Part shown: in pieces, positions 11,991-23,405 of the stretch
Layout: the number at the start of each line of letters is the position of its first letter
Position numbering within the stretch: position 1 is the first letter of the stretch
Assembly: GCA_021307315.1 (NCBI GenBank)
Contig: JAJSPD010000034.1
Span: forward strand, 310,001 to 374,000
Length of the DNA: 64,000 bases
Source: Bisporella sp. PMI_857
Lineage: Eukaryota; Ascomycota; Leotiomycetes; Helotiales; Helotiaceae
Direction: 5' to 3'
Program-made: the position numbers and the translations under genes
Notes under the pieces: generated by a model
The model's input: only the letters and a program-made list of their open reading frames with translations
Database searches by the model: none
What the model was told of the DNA's origin: nothing

Positions 11991-14454
11991 ATGTCCGCTG
12001 AGTCCACCCCGAGCTCGTCGAAGCTACCAAGACGTAGGAATGGCAAGGAGCAAGCATGTGAGCCATGCCGAAAAGCTAAGATCGCTTGCGACCATAATAC
12101 TCCCGTCTGTGGGAGATGCAGGAGAAGAAAATCCTCCAATTGCGTCTATCTGGACGCACCGATGACCAAGAAGAGGGACTCTATCGTAATCCCTAGGGCA
12201 AGCTCAGTAGCTGTTGAACAACCGCAAAGTTCTGTATCGGTGCCTCAAAGATCTACAACCTCTTCAAGTGTATCTTCAGTAACACCAGCATCTTCCACTT
12301 CCATCAGGTCACCTACCAACGCTCTAGCATCTGTCAGAAGCGGCGGGTTCTTCGGCCCCACCAATTTCTCCGCCATATTTCAAGAAAACAGAGAGAATCT
12401 AGGCAATGTCCCTATTCAGATCTCAAATGACTCTGATCCATATACCCCTTCTTTCGAAAGTGTCCAATCTCAAACATTCCTGATGCTGACGGAAACGGAA
12501 TGCTGTCGAGGCTGTGAATCACCACGCGTGGCCCTGGGGATGAAAGTTCTCCGTGCAATCCCAGATCAGCATACCTTTGAGTTTCTTCTGCATTGGTATT
12601 TCGAGAAGCCCCATGAAGCTGCATTTCATAAACCAATGGTCATGGCGTGTGCGGCCTCTCTCCAGAAGACCTTTGGCCGACAACTCAAGGAGCCGAGATC
12701 CACAAAAGACCTGGAGTATATCTCCTCGATATTATGTAAAAATGGAGCCGTTGCAGCTCCAGATGAGCTCAATAGCTACGATGCATATGTGGAAGCATTC
12801 TCAGGCATGAACTTGAGGTGGGAGACAATAGGGATGATATTCGCTTGCCTGACTGCGGCATTATTGTCAATACCAGAACGAGATGGTTTTTACTGCACAC
12901 AGGTAGAATCAAGAAGAAATAGAAAGCATTTTGCTATGGAGATGAAAGATTGCGTGTAAGTCTGACTCAAAATTTAAGTGGATGACAATGTCTCAATATC
13001 GCACACACCCTCAAAGAAATAGAATTTCTCTGGAATTACCTAACGAGTCTGTAGTCAAGCTTGTATAACCTTATCGAACTACATGGACTTGATTAACATG
13101 CAGATGGTAGCTCTTCTATTCAGCAATCTCATGCTACAAACACTTCTTGGTGGTGACACAAGTAAGTCTTAACTCTCGGCGTGAATTTTTGTTAAATTTT
13201 GAATATACGTAAGCAAGACTAAGATTTAACAGGCCTGGTAGCTTGGAGACAGATAGGAGATCTCTGTAGCGCCTCCACAGCTCTTGGGCTTCACAGAGAG
13301 CTGGAAGTAGGACGACCGCACAGTTTTGGCCTAGAGCGAAGAAGATTACTCTTTACCCTTGTTTTCAATCTCGATAAAAGGATGTCCATGTTGGTAGGCC
13401 GTCCGCCATCTCTGAGCCATCGATACTGTCGTTATACACTCCCCCTAGACTTAAGCGATGAGGAGATGGTTAATGAAGACGACTTCCAAAAAGCCGTGTC
13501 GGAGTTGGATGAAAATGGATGGAACACCAAAGGCGAAATATATCCCACGACTATCGTTCGTGCTATCAATACCATTTGTGTTGTTGTAAATGAGATCCTG
13601 GAGCTTTCGCTCGGAGACTTCGAGCAATGCACTAACGACAGGATAAAGTCCTCTCCCTTTCTCTTTCCCAAAAACACCCACTTACGACGCACAGATCTCT
13701 CCAGAGCTCCCTCTCAGAAAAATACCTTTCGATCCCTAACTTTGTGCGCTGGGATTCCTCCCTCCTGCGATCCACAGAGACGCGGAACGATAACAAGTTC
13801 TGGCGCCGCCTCATATTCCACCTCGAATATCTTGGCGACGTTCTGCTCCTGGAGCGGCTCGCCAACAAACAAGGCATGACAGACGGCCAAACCATGATCG
13901 ACTCGGCGCGCGAGATGCTCGACCTCGTCGTGCTCGTATGGGTGCAGCGCGACCGCTTCGATGAGCACCACCACGCCTACGACTGGATCCTCATGTGCTG
14001 GGGCGTCCCCGCCGCCGGGGTCCTGTGCGTTCAGCTCCTCAACCAGATGAAAGCCCCGCTGAATCCGCAATTCTTGAATCTCAACCTGCCGCGGAGCGAG
14101 ATCGTGCAGAACCTTAGCTTGCTGATCGGCTTCCTGGATTGGGTCCGCCCCGCCGCAGGGAACTACCAGCTATGTGGCCGCATGCGCCAGATCATCAAGC
14201 AGATCCTGGATCGCATCCTAAACCCGACGCCTGTGTCGAGCCAGGAATCCGCTGCGCAGGCGCAAGCGCAGGTGCTGAATTCCAATCAGAACCAAAATCA
14301 GAATTTTGATCTGACGGGCATGGAGTTTGATCCGGCTGTTTTCGAAACGGGAGGTTTTGATGAGCTGGATAATCTGGATTGGTTGAACAGCGTGGACTGG
14401 AGTCGAGGACCGTGGATCGATCTCGGTGTGCAGGATGGTGCTGCTCCGAAATAA
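11991..14454 (+). CDS. Zn2Cys6 (C6) fungal transcription factor
   Basis: Exons 11991-12955, 13055-13161, 13233-13585 and 13642-14454 sum to a whole number of codons, about 745 residues. Near residue 22 lies the binuclear zinc cluster CEPCRKAKIAC...CGRCRRRKSSNC with spacing C-x2-C-x6-C-x6-C-x2-C-x7-C and a preceding basic stretch. The fungal-specific transcription factor domain follows, with WRQIGDLCSASTALGLHRE and the DKRMSMLVGRPPSL region. Such proteins bind CGG-type half sites in the nucleus. The Gln/Asn-rich, acidic C-terminus (NQNQNQNFDLTGM...) looks like an activation domain. The third intron (13586-13641, 56 nt, GTAAAT...CTAACGACAG) is my best reading of a frame change near 13586-13690. 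A one-base deletion in the A5 run at 13672-13676 would also explain it. Target genes are unknown. Confidence 0.82.
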
Positions 14455-15064
14455 ATAAAAAAACGAACGAAAAAAGGGGCCCATGAGGTGAATAATAAAC
14501 ATCTGCCACTGAAAACGTTTAAGCAAAGAATTATGAAAAGTTTCGGATTGTACCCCTTTAACGAAGCGAGACCTTCGAATCTGCCCAATCAGACCCTCCA
14601 TCTAATTTCTGGCATATACATATTCATTTAAGCAATGTTGATATCCAACTAGGAAATCAAATATGTGTACTACAGGGTGTGGTGCAGCTCTGGCTTCGGC
14701 TACCCTTCCCATCGGCCTCACCTTGGGAGGACACATATATGGTTGCTAGTCCTCGGGTTCGCCCGGGGGTGCTTTTGCTGGTTTAATTTTTGTTTTGAGG
14801 GGAGGGGGGTCTGGTTGGCCTCTGTGTTTTTTTTGGGGGGGGGGGGGTTTAAAAAAAAAAAAGAACCTGGTTTGCAGTTGATATCTTAGCTGCTCGATGC
14901 TCATTTTCAACTGGGTATCAATGATTTGTCTACGTCCAGACTCCAAAGTCTGGCTTATCCTATATACTAATTGTGTACATTTATGCAAATGATACCAACG
15001 CCGATGTCTTATCACTCCCATGTGCATGTCCTGATTCCAATCCTGAGACGTTCACATTCTAGCC
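14455..15064. other. Convergent spacer with a T8-G13-T3-A12 tract
   Basis: 3' flanks of the regulator (+) and the K+ channel (-). The only notable content is the homopolymer block at 14827-14862, listed separately. Confidence 0.5.
14827..14862. repeat. Compound homopolymer tract T8-G13-T3-A12
   Basis: Eight T, thirteen G, three T and twelve A run directly into each other. Such a block is prone to sequencing and assembly error, so its true length is uncertain; the G13 could in principle form a quadruplex. Confidence 0.9.
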
Positions 15065-17877
15065 TCATTCTTTGTCGTCTTCGACTTCAACTCCATCCTT
15101 ACTTTTTACCGATGAGAGCGCGTCATCTTCTGCACTTGACCCGCCTGCCGTAATCTTTGCGTCTCTTATCCGAATAATAGAATTATCCCTCGCTGATTCA
15201 CCACTGTAAAAATCCTTGGTCGCAATGCCAGGATGTTCCTCATGCCACCTCCTCGGCTCTCTCGGTCCAGGATGAGCCGGATACGCTTTAATAATATCGT
15301 GCTGGTGCGGCATTCTCGCATGTACCGGCGTATCGATATCAACCGCCGAATCTGGGATCCTCTCCGTGCTTCCTCTCCTCCCCTTCCTCGATTCTCTCGC
15401 CTGTTTCCTAGTATATCGATTCAGGCTCTCACACAGCCGATCGAGAATCCACTCGCTCTCTCCCACATCCGCCAACATCGGGCTATCTTCACCGATCCAG
15501 TCCCATTCTACCATTCCCTCATCTTCTTCTTCGTCCTCCACATCCTGGGCATCTTCTTTGCTGAACCTGATGAGCCGCGTGAATTCTACCCATTCTTCGT
15601 AGCTGTATTTCTTGGGATGGTCGGCTCGTAGGTCATTGGCGACGCGTTTAATGGCAAGCGCCAGCTTCCGAGCTAGGTCGTGGTTTGACAGGATCGGTGG
15701 CTGCTTGGCCAATTTGTCTAGAGTAAGTCCATGTGTGGCGGCTTCAGGAGATGCCGGGTCAACATCCTCTTCGTCCGGATTCTGCACTTCAAACCCTCTC
15801 TCTAGCCGCTTCTGCGCTTCATGCTCCTTGCCCTTGGACTCAATCCAATCTCTTAGCTTTGGATGCTTATCTAGAAACTCCTTCCAGACTCCTGCCTTTG
15901 GGAGCACAGTCCAGTCCGCAACCGTGAATGTGCCTCTATTGATGGCTGAAACGACCGTGTCTCCCATATCCGAGATGAGTATCGTCATCGTAGGAATAGC
16001 AACGAGCGACCAGACCACGAAGAATGGTTTGCCTGCATTAGATTGTGGACTAAAATCTCCGTAGCCGATGGTGAGGAGGGAGACATAGCAGAAGTACAGG
16101 GACTGGAAATATGTCATGTCTTGAATACGTTTCTCAGCATAATAAAAGACCAAAGCACCAAGACACCAGAGTATGCCGAAGGCTATCAGCGACATGGAGA
16201 GTGCGTAATACTGCTTAAATTTATGGGTGGTTGCTTGGATTTCCCGCATAGCATCGAAGCGATCTTTTTCTTCTTTCAGAAGAATGAGTTTTTGTCGTCG
16301 ATCAGCACGACGCTTATGTTTGCTTGTGCCATCCTTCCGCTGCTGCATTTTAGCGTCGCGACTGAGAGCTGGACCGCTAAAATTATGAGCATGAAGTCGT
16401 CCAGCACCGCCTCGACCTCCACCTCCACCAACAATCCTGGGCCGATTCTCATGAAACGTTATTTTCCGTCCGTCGACATGTAGGTGGCCGTAGTGCTCCA
16501 GCGACTTCTTGCGAGCAGCCAATCCCATTGCGGATGGGCGGCGATGAATATCTGACTCCTGACGAGGTGGCAGCCCTAACCGTTCTCGAAGCTCTTTCTC
16601 GCTGCTAACCGTCCTACCCACCGTCCTCGATCGAACGGTGTCTTGATGCTTTCTGATAACTTTGTCTTTCGACATACCCGCAGCAAATTTGCGGATACTG
16701 TTGATCATGAGACCAAGGAATATAATACCAATAACAGCATACGGAAACACCAGTCCTCGTCCCACATCATTGTCAGGCGTTATGTCCCCAAACCCAATAG
16801 TCAGGACCGTGACGTCGCAAAAGTACAGTGCATTTGCATAGCTTATATCATCGACTTTACTAAATACGGCGGCTCCTCCAGCGAGCCAGAAGCAGAATAT
16901 CATCGTTTGAAGGATGAGCGTTCGTTGATCGTCGTCGAGCTCGAAATGCTGCGGATAGTGGCCGAGAAAGTATCCTGTCATATTAACCATAAGCAGCATC
17001 GAGCCTAACAAATATAGGACCGCCGCCTCGATAGCGTACCAGAAACCTTGCCCATAAGTTTGGCCAGGCCTGATCGGAGCATCATGTTCATTAACAGCAA
17101 TGACAATCCCGATCAAGATACCGGTAGCAATATACCAGGAGATGATGGTGAGTGGGAGGGCAATGATGTAGCGTACACGCTTCGTGAAGTTTACCATAAG
17201 ACTGAAATTCCCGAAAAATCCACATCCAAGGGATATGGCGTTGAGGATAATCTCCCATTTTGGGTCCGGGATATCAATCCCATTGTTATCCGTACCTTCG
17301 GGTAGTTGTCCGTTATCTGGGAGAATAACTCGCCATTTAGTGACGAGAGCTGCAATGCTGAGAACATTTGCTAGAGGGCCAATGGTCGCTGCTAGGAGGG
17401 GAATGGCGATCGAAGCAAACCACCAATCTCTACAAACCCCGTTAGCTTAACTCTCATCTCATCCATCCTGATCCGGGAGCTCATGCTTCCACCTATCCCC
17501 TTGGATCCTTTTTTCTTTTTCTCCTTTTCCTCCACTTCACCCCTTCCAGCTTTACAGAGCTCCTCAGACCCTCTTCCCTCCTCTCAGAAACACACATCGC
17601 ACCAAAAAAAACCCAAAACAAAACAAGGAATACAAACATACTGCGGCAAATCATCCGTCTTCCCCCTCAACTTCAACCTCCCAATCGTAATCATCGTATC
17701 TGACTTCTCCAACGCAAACGTTCCCTTCCACATACCCGCACCTTTCCATCTCGGCTTGGCAGCGTCACCATCACCATGCGCAACCCTCCCATTTCCATTT
17801 CCATCTCCATTCTCATCTCCATCTCCATCTCCACCCCCATGCTCCGGACCCCTCCCCAAATCCGCATTCATCGTCAT
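15065..17877 (-). CDS. TOK1: Two-pore-domain outward-rectifier K+ channel (TOK1 type)
   Basis: Exons 17877-17642 and 17429-15065 (intron donor GTATGT, acceptor GTAG) give about 866 residues. The fungal TOK arrangement of eight membrane segments is visible: segments start at WWFASIAIPLL, WEIILNAISLG, IIALPLTIISW, GFWYAIEAAVL and TLILQTMIFCF, then pore 1 with the selectivity filter TIGFGD, segment six (VFPYAVIGIIF), segment seven (SLIAFGILWCL), pore 2 with TIGYGD, and segment eight. A long charged cytosolic tail follows. It should release K+ across the plasma membrane on depolarisation. The N-terminus before the first segment is a Gly/Asp/Asn repeat (GDGDGDENGDGNGNG). The start at 17877 is a choice among several ATGs (18057, 17877, 17871) and is uncertain. 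Confidence 0.87.
17776..17850. repeat. CCATYT-type hexamer repeat inside the K+ channel N-terminus
   Basis: About ten near-perfect copies of a six-base unit (CCATCT/CCATTT on the plus strand) encode the alternating Gly-Asp/Gly-Asn run of the channel's cytosolic N-terminus. Copy-number change would alter length in steps of two residues without shifting frame. Confidence 0.7.
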
Positions 17878-18995
17878 CGCCAAATCGATCCCTCCATGCA
17901 TATTTTCAACCATCAAAACCCATCCCTTCACATACCACAAAACACGCCTTTCATATGCCCGAAACCCAAAAAGTCTCCAGCTAGCGGGGCTTAGTAATCG
18001 CCGAAAACGTGCGGGCCTTTCGCATTCCCGCTCCCCCTTCGTATTCCATCCATCCACTCATCCACCCACTCATAAAGAAGAAGAAGAAGGCGTCCCAGCG
18101 AACGCAAAACGGAATACGCGACCTTATCGGCGCGCGCGCAAAATAAAATAAGATAAAATTGCTACGATGGGGGGAGGGGGGGGGGGAATGAGAGATGCGT
18201 GTTGAAGAACGGGGGCCCGGCCGGGATGGGCGATCATGATATATGGGATGGCGCGCCGCCGCAAATGGAAAAGCTTCAACGCGATCGTGGGAGTGCAAGT
18301 CATTCGGCGAGATAAGCTTCCCGTGTGTGCAAGCCCGCATCGCATCAGAGGGTCGCGTTCAAGCCACGCCTGGTAAAATATACAAAAGACCTTAGGACGC
18401 TGCCACGAGACTTTTTCGCAGGGGGGAGGGGGCAAGTTATTTAGTTAGTGTGTCGTTCAAACTTGCTTTACAGGGTATCTGTATGCTTTTAGAAGTCCTG
18501 GGAGGACCACATGCTAGATGTATTGTACGTGCGTCATGTTATCAAGGTTTTGGTATTCCGATAGGCCCTCTGATGCTAACATGATCTTTTTATAAGGGCA
18601 AGGTCTTGTATATCAAAAACATGAGCTCTTCGTACTTTCTTGCTAGAACTATAAGTCTTGGTAGTAACTTCCTCAATGAATCGTTATCACGGAGTGCCAA
18701 TATCCCATTGTATCAGATCTTTATTTACATTCGCAGTCCTTCGAGCACCTATATACATGGCTATTCTAATGCCACTGCAAAAATTATGATTATCTGGCCA
18801 TCCCATATCCCATATCCCATTAACGCCGCAGTCCCCGTGAGCACTGGTTGATTCTATGATACCCCAAACGCCTAGGTCCCGCTCATATGCCTCCAAAAAA
18901 TTGTCTACGCCGCGACGTCTTCTATATTGATCGTCTTCATAGCATTATTTCAACATTATTCATATTTTCGATATATGGCTAGGCGCTGATCTGCG
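17878..18995. other. Spacer between KRE6 and the K+ channel gene
   Basis: Holds the promoter of the channel gene and the 3' flank of KRE6. It includes a GAA/AAG-rich stretch (about 18075-18090) and a G6-A-G11 tract (18169-18186). No gene was supported. Confidence 0.45.
18169..18186. repeat. Poly-G tract (G6-A-G11)
   Basis: Near-uninterrupted G run upstream of the channel gene; one of several such tracts between 14.8 and 22.4 kb. Confidence 0.85.
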
Positions 18996-21335
18996 TCAGC
19001 AGCCATGCATCAACTCGTTCTTCGGCCATGAGTATCCAGTCTCGTTCCACCGCTGAAATTTGTTAGTCATGCCAAAATGCTCGGGGACAGAGAATCTTAC
19101 TGTTATATTAGGATTGTTATATGGGCCTGGATGATTTTTGATATACTCCGTAGTAGGATATCCAGGTGGATCGCAAGTCAATATGGTTTCTCCAGGTTTT
19201 TGATAGATCCGTACATAATCGATATACATTACCGTCGGAAACCTCAAATCGCCCATAATGATTTGCGACCAAGAACCGCTCATGCCGAGGTTGAGGACTA
19301 GGGACATAGGCTCCTCGGATACCTGTCGCGCTTTTACGTTGCCATTAGGTCCAATTGCTCGTCCATCCATCATGAATGTCTGCTTCTCGCCAACGAACCA
19401 AGCGATCTTGCCATCTGTTGTCCCAGGTACATATTCAAAAGCGTACTTCTGATATTTTTTGGCATCATACCAGCTGTTGTTCAAGAGTGTTGTCCCACTG
19501 ACGGCTTGTTGGAAGGGACCCCCGCAATACCCATTCATCTGAGTTGTTTCATAGTCAGGAATTTGCAGAAAGTTTGAATTTGGTCGATATAGCACATCAA
19601 AGGGCGCGACTTGATAACTCTGCGTGACAACCCCGATACGATTAATTGGGTCAACAGAGGCTTCCAGGATATCAATTTCTGGCGCACCTCTGCCGACACC
19701 GGGATTTGGATGATCTTCTCCTTTGCAGGTACAAGAATTCAAACGCTGGCCTGGAAGAAAAGACAAGCCTGTGGGATCAGATTGATTTGGTGTGATACCC
19801 GCGTCGCACGTATTGTATGTATATGGCCATATTCCATCAGTTGTGGACTTATATCCAGGGCGACCCAGATTACCCAGAGTCCATGCTCCGGGCCAGAGTC
19901 CGGGGACACCTGACGGTCCAGCTAGGGACACAGAAATCTCGAATACACCCCCTTTAAAGCACAATTGGTTCCAGCTGTTCAGCATCCCGGATCGGAATTG
20001 CAGACCATGGTTCACAAATCTCTCAAATCTCAGTTGCAGCGTGCCGTTGGCCGTGGTGACAGCGGCTGGATCATACCATTCCATATCTTGAGTAGCACCG
20101 TACCAAATGTCGGGTGCGGTCCAAAACGGATCATCACCTTGATAGAAAGTCCGACCGGGTTTGCTGAACTCATCACTGAATACGAGTTCCAATTCAGTAT
20201 CATCAAAGGTGCTTTTTCGTGTCTTCACACTGTCAGGTGTGTCTGGGTCGATCAACGTCGTCCGCACATTTTTAAGAAGATCGTACTCGACATCATTGAC
20301 GTGGGCCCATTCCGGTCCATCATACCCTTTAGTAGGAGGAGTATCATGACTCTTAGGTCGCGTTATGTTTGTAGTAAATGTAAGCACCGGCAACAGGATG
20401 AAGACACAAATCAATCCCAGAACCAGAAAAATAGCACCGCATGTGGATACTAGTGATTGTCCAGTGCAGTATTCTTTCCAATGTGGTCGGTAGACTTGAT
20501 CGTCGTCGTCTGCTGGCACGTGGAATCTGTCGTCGTCTTCCAGCTCGTCCACATACAAAACAAATCCTTTCTCTCCGCCGAAGTATGGTTCCAATGCTCC
20601 AATACTGTCATCTGGATATCCCCATTTCTCGAGATTAGCCTCCGAGTCACTATAGGGATTTTTGGTGGTTGTTCGTAGTAGTGATGGCTCACTCGATGCA
20701 AGGAGAGGTGTAGTAGCTCCTGATGTACCCAGAGGTCTGGGACTTGGACTAGCAAATGGATATCTCGAATAATCTCTCCCAAGGTCCTTCAAATGCTTGG
20801 GGGTCTCTGATCGTGGTTGTTGCGGTGGTCGAGGAGGCCCAAGGATGATAGAGGCAGATTTTCGTCGCAATAGTGCCTGCGCTGAACTCAATGTTTCCTT
20901 CTTTCTCCTCTTCCTCATCACTGGTATATCTTCTGGGTTTTGTTGGGCTGGAACTTCTTCTGGAGAGGGAGAATCGCTTGGCGACACACTTTCACTACCT
21001 TCCGCTCTCTGTTCTTCGCTTCCGATTGAGGATTGCGATGAGGAAGGGTTGAGAGGAGATGGCACAATGGGTATATATGACGTCCTTCGGTTCAGACTCA
21101 AGTAAGATTGGTTCTGCTGTGACAGAACCGAACTTGAGCCGCTTTCCAATATGGATAAGCCATTGCTATCTCTTCGTGATTGACTGGGCTGAGATTCCGC
21201 CTGAATGGCCAGCTCTGCCGCACTCGTTTCTGCTGCTAAGCTTACAGAAGATCTTCCAGCTTGTATCATGGATCCAAGCTGTTCTAATTCTTTACCTCTC
21301 TGCTGCGTTGGCGGGGCTTCCGTCAACGGCTCCAT
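18996..21335 (-). CDS. KRE6: Beta-1,6-glucan synthesis-associated protein KRE6/SKN1 (GH16 fold)
   Basis: From the ATG at 21335 to the stop at 18996, with one 48-nt intron (19053-19100), it encodes about 763 residues. A long Ser/Pro-rich cytosolic tail (about 290 residues) precedes one membrane segment (GAIFLVLGLICVFILLPVL), giving a type II membrane protein. The lumenal part is a GH16-like domain with the catalytic motif EIDILE inside RGAPEIDILEASVDP. Cys-containing KRE6 landmarks include CDAGI, CTCKG and the final MHGC. KRE6/SKN1 acts in the secretory pathway in beta-1,6-glucan assembly for the cell wall. The C-terminal intron has GTAAGA, GACTAAC and TTTCAG signals, no stop and a length divisible by three. 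Splicing it joins NPNIT to RWNETGYSWPKN, the pattern expected for the family. Confidence 0.9.
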   Translation of the reverse strand: MEPLTEAPPTQQRGKELEQLGSMIQAGRSSVSLAAETSAAELAIQAESQPSQSRRDSNGLSILESGSSSVLSQQNQSYLSLNRRTSYIPIVPSPLNPSSSQSSIGSEEQRAEGSESVSPSDSPSPEEVPAQQNPEDIPVMRKRRKKETLSSAQALLRRKSASIILGPPRPPQQPRSETPKHLKDLGRDYSRYPFASPSPRPLGTSGATTPLLASSEPSLLRTTTKNPYSDSEANLEKWGYPDDSIGALEPYFGGEKGFVLYVDELEDDDRFHVPADDDDQVYRPHWKEYCTGQSLVSTCGAIFLVLGLICVFILLPVLTFTTNITRPKSHDTPPTKGYDGPEWAHVNDVEYDLLKNVRTTLIDPDTPDSVKTRKSTFDDTELELVFSDEFSKPGRTFYQGDDPFWTAPDIWYGATQDMEWYDPAAVTTANGTLQLRFERFVNHGLQFRSGMLNSWNQLCFKGGVFEISVSLAGPSGVPGLWPGAWTLGNLGRPGYKSTTDGIWPYTYNTCDAGITPNQSDPTGLSFLPGQRLNSCTCKGEDHPNPGVGRGAPEIDILEASVDPINRIGVVTQSYQVAPFDVLYRPNSNFLQIPDYETTQMNGYCGGPFQQAVSGTTLLNNSWYDAKKYQKYAFEYVPGTTDGKIAWFVGEKQTFMMDGRAIGPNGNVKARQVSEEPMSLVLNLGMSGSWSQIIMGDLRFPTVMYIDYVRIYQKPGETILTCDPPGYPTTEYIKNHPGPYNNPNITVRFSVPEHFGMTNKFQRWNETGYSWPKNELMHGC

Positions 21336-22150
21336 GTTTGGTGAACTTTATATCCGTACTCTCATTAATTGAAATGGATGATATCCGGCATCCATATTCG
21401 ATGGGATAGGTGTATGGCATGAAATGGGTCTGATGTTGATGTTGTATCCTCAGCGGTAGGATTACAGGCCAGACTATTACTCGGTGATGTATGATGAATG
21501 TATAGATAGTGTTATTCCAGGCTGTCGGCTTGTTATTGGGAATTGATCTAATCGAGTAGGAGGCTAATCTGACTCGAGTACAGTTTAAACGAGTGTGAAA
21601 TGAAGATCAGGACGATCGTGGCGGAAACGAAGGTGATAGTACGTGTAATACCGAAAGCAGTTACCACTGTCGCCCTGGCCTTGAGGAGATAACCAGCGTG
21701 TTGCACCAACCCGGCCGTAGTCTCTCAGAGCAAAAACGAAGGACAGATGACGACGGAAAAGAAGAGAAAAGAGGTGGAGGAGACATCTATCAGGGCTTTC
21801 ATGGGTCAAGGTAGTTCTAGCATGGGTAAGGCGGGGTGGGCAGGTAGACAGGTAGGTAGATAGGCAGGCTAATGCTAATGCTAATACAATAATACGTGTT
21901 TTTTTCCTTGTTCTAGAGCTGGGAGTTGTGGCTTTACAGGTACTGTAGGCAGGCACTGACGCAGAGAGTTCACTTCCAGTCTACCAATGACCTGCCCGCA
22001 TTTTTGGAGCTCTGTTGCAAGGGAGGCGGAATGATGATGCAAGAGATCGGCTATCACAATCATCACCCTTTTTTGGCCATTTCCCACCCACACTCCCACC
22101 CTTTTTTTCTTCTATTACCACCATTTTTACCACCTTTTTACCACCTCCAT

Positions 22151-22165
22151 CCCCCCCCCCCCCCC
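22151..22165. repeat. Poly-C tract (C15)
   Basis: Fifteen uninterrupted C in the KRE6 upstream region, 128 bp before a poly-G run on the same strand. Confidence 0.9.
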
Positions 22166-22292
22166 AAATAGATAACACCATTTTTCAGAAGTTGTCAAGC
22201 TGGTATATCAGGGTTCCTAGCAAGAAACCTCTCCTCCAAAAATATATTAAAATTCTTATCTAATCAATTGACTCAACCTCGTATTGTCACAC

Positions 22293-22311
22293 GGGGGGGG
22301 GGGGGGGGGGG
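22293..22311. repeat. Poly-G tract (G19)
   Basis: Nineteen uninterrupted G. Together with the C15 at 22151-22165 and the C-rich block at 22376-22393 it forms a cluster able to pair as hairpins or stack as a quadruplex; length is likely unreliable. Confidence 0.9.
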
Positions 22312-22906
22312 AGGCGCAACTTGTAATATTGTAAAACAATTGCACGGCCCCCGCTTGCATTTTGAACTCCCGCCTCCCCCCCTCCCCCCCCCCTCCATTG
22401 CCTCATTACAGTATTTGCTCTACTTTCAGGTTACTACGTATAGAGTTTGCAGCTGAAGATCTGAACATGGGGGGGAATGAATAAAGCACCCGCCACCCAG
22501 TGGCTCGTGATCGTCCCCTGTCCCACCTCAAAAGCTTGATTTCTGCCTACGCTGCTCCATTTCCTTGCAGATGGATTGAATAGCATCGAATTGGCAAAAT
22601 CTCAACAGCTTTTTTGATTCCTTTTATTTTATTTTATGCCCGCAAGATGCACGCTTCTCTTTTTGTTCATCTGGCTGGAAACTGAGATGACCATGCAGAG
22701 GCGAGTCCCCCTCCCCCCTCGTATCAAGCAGCCATTCATTCTTCTCCTGATCCCGAGCGGGACACAGAGTCGTATTTTGTTGTCTTGCTTATTAAGTGAC
22801 TGGTATCGAAAGGAACCGGTCGGTGAGGACAAATACGAGATGCCAGATAAATACGAGGTCGAGATGCTCCCCGCCGTTTCGTAGCCCAGGACCATACATA
22901 TACATA

Positions 22907-22925
22907 TCTCTCTCTCTCTCTCTCT
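22907..22925. repeat. TC dinucleotide microsatellite
   Basis: About nine TC units in an intergenic position. Confidence 0.85.
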
Positions 22926-23405
22926 TCTGAATAGACACGGACAATATCCGATATTCTTTGCTGTGTTCGAGTGAGCAGGATATCATGACTCAGGTGGTTC
23001 CTGAAGCAACTCTGCCACAGCCGATCAAAACATCCTTGTTATAAATAGCTGCCGAGTTTAGCCCCTGGGCAACGCCATTGCGCATCATTCATTGGTGTGC
23101 CGGGTATTTGCCGCGCAACCAGAATACAAGTGCCGTTATTCGTGTAACTAGCCGTACAGCTCAGCATCAGAATGTCTAACAGCCCATACCGTACACTGAT
23201 AGATGATTCAGGTAATGTGGGTTTCGAGGTGGAATGAGTAGAACATCACTTTCGTTTGATAGTCTGGGACATGTACCATGAGAAATAGACGGTATTGTAT
23301 TATATCATCTTTGCTAATCATACGTATCGAGAATAGCCCACAATTCATCCGTCTCTGGCAGCAAGTACAGTAGATATTACAATAGACATATTTTTCATCT
23401 CTCAG

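Larger units (their letters stand above)
21336..23405. other. 2-kb spacer rich in simple repeats
   Basis: Upstream region of KRE6 and downstream of the DUF3716 gene. It carries a GGTA/GATA-like patch (21841-21870), three TAATGC units (about 21869-21886), C15 (22151-22165), G19 (22293-22311), two C-runs (22376-22393) and a TC dinucleotide run (about 22907-22925). Frames crossing these tracts are low-complexity and are not supported as genes. Confidence 0.6.

Noticed and set aside
22015..22456. Frames rich in Pro, Gly or Ser across the poly-C/poly-G spacer
   Set aside because: They are made of homopolymer and simple-repeat codons and have no motif or splice partner.
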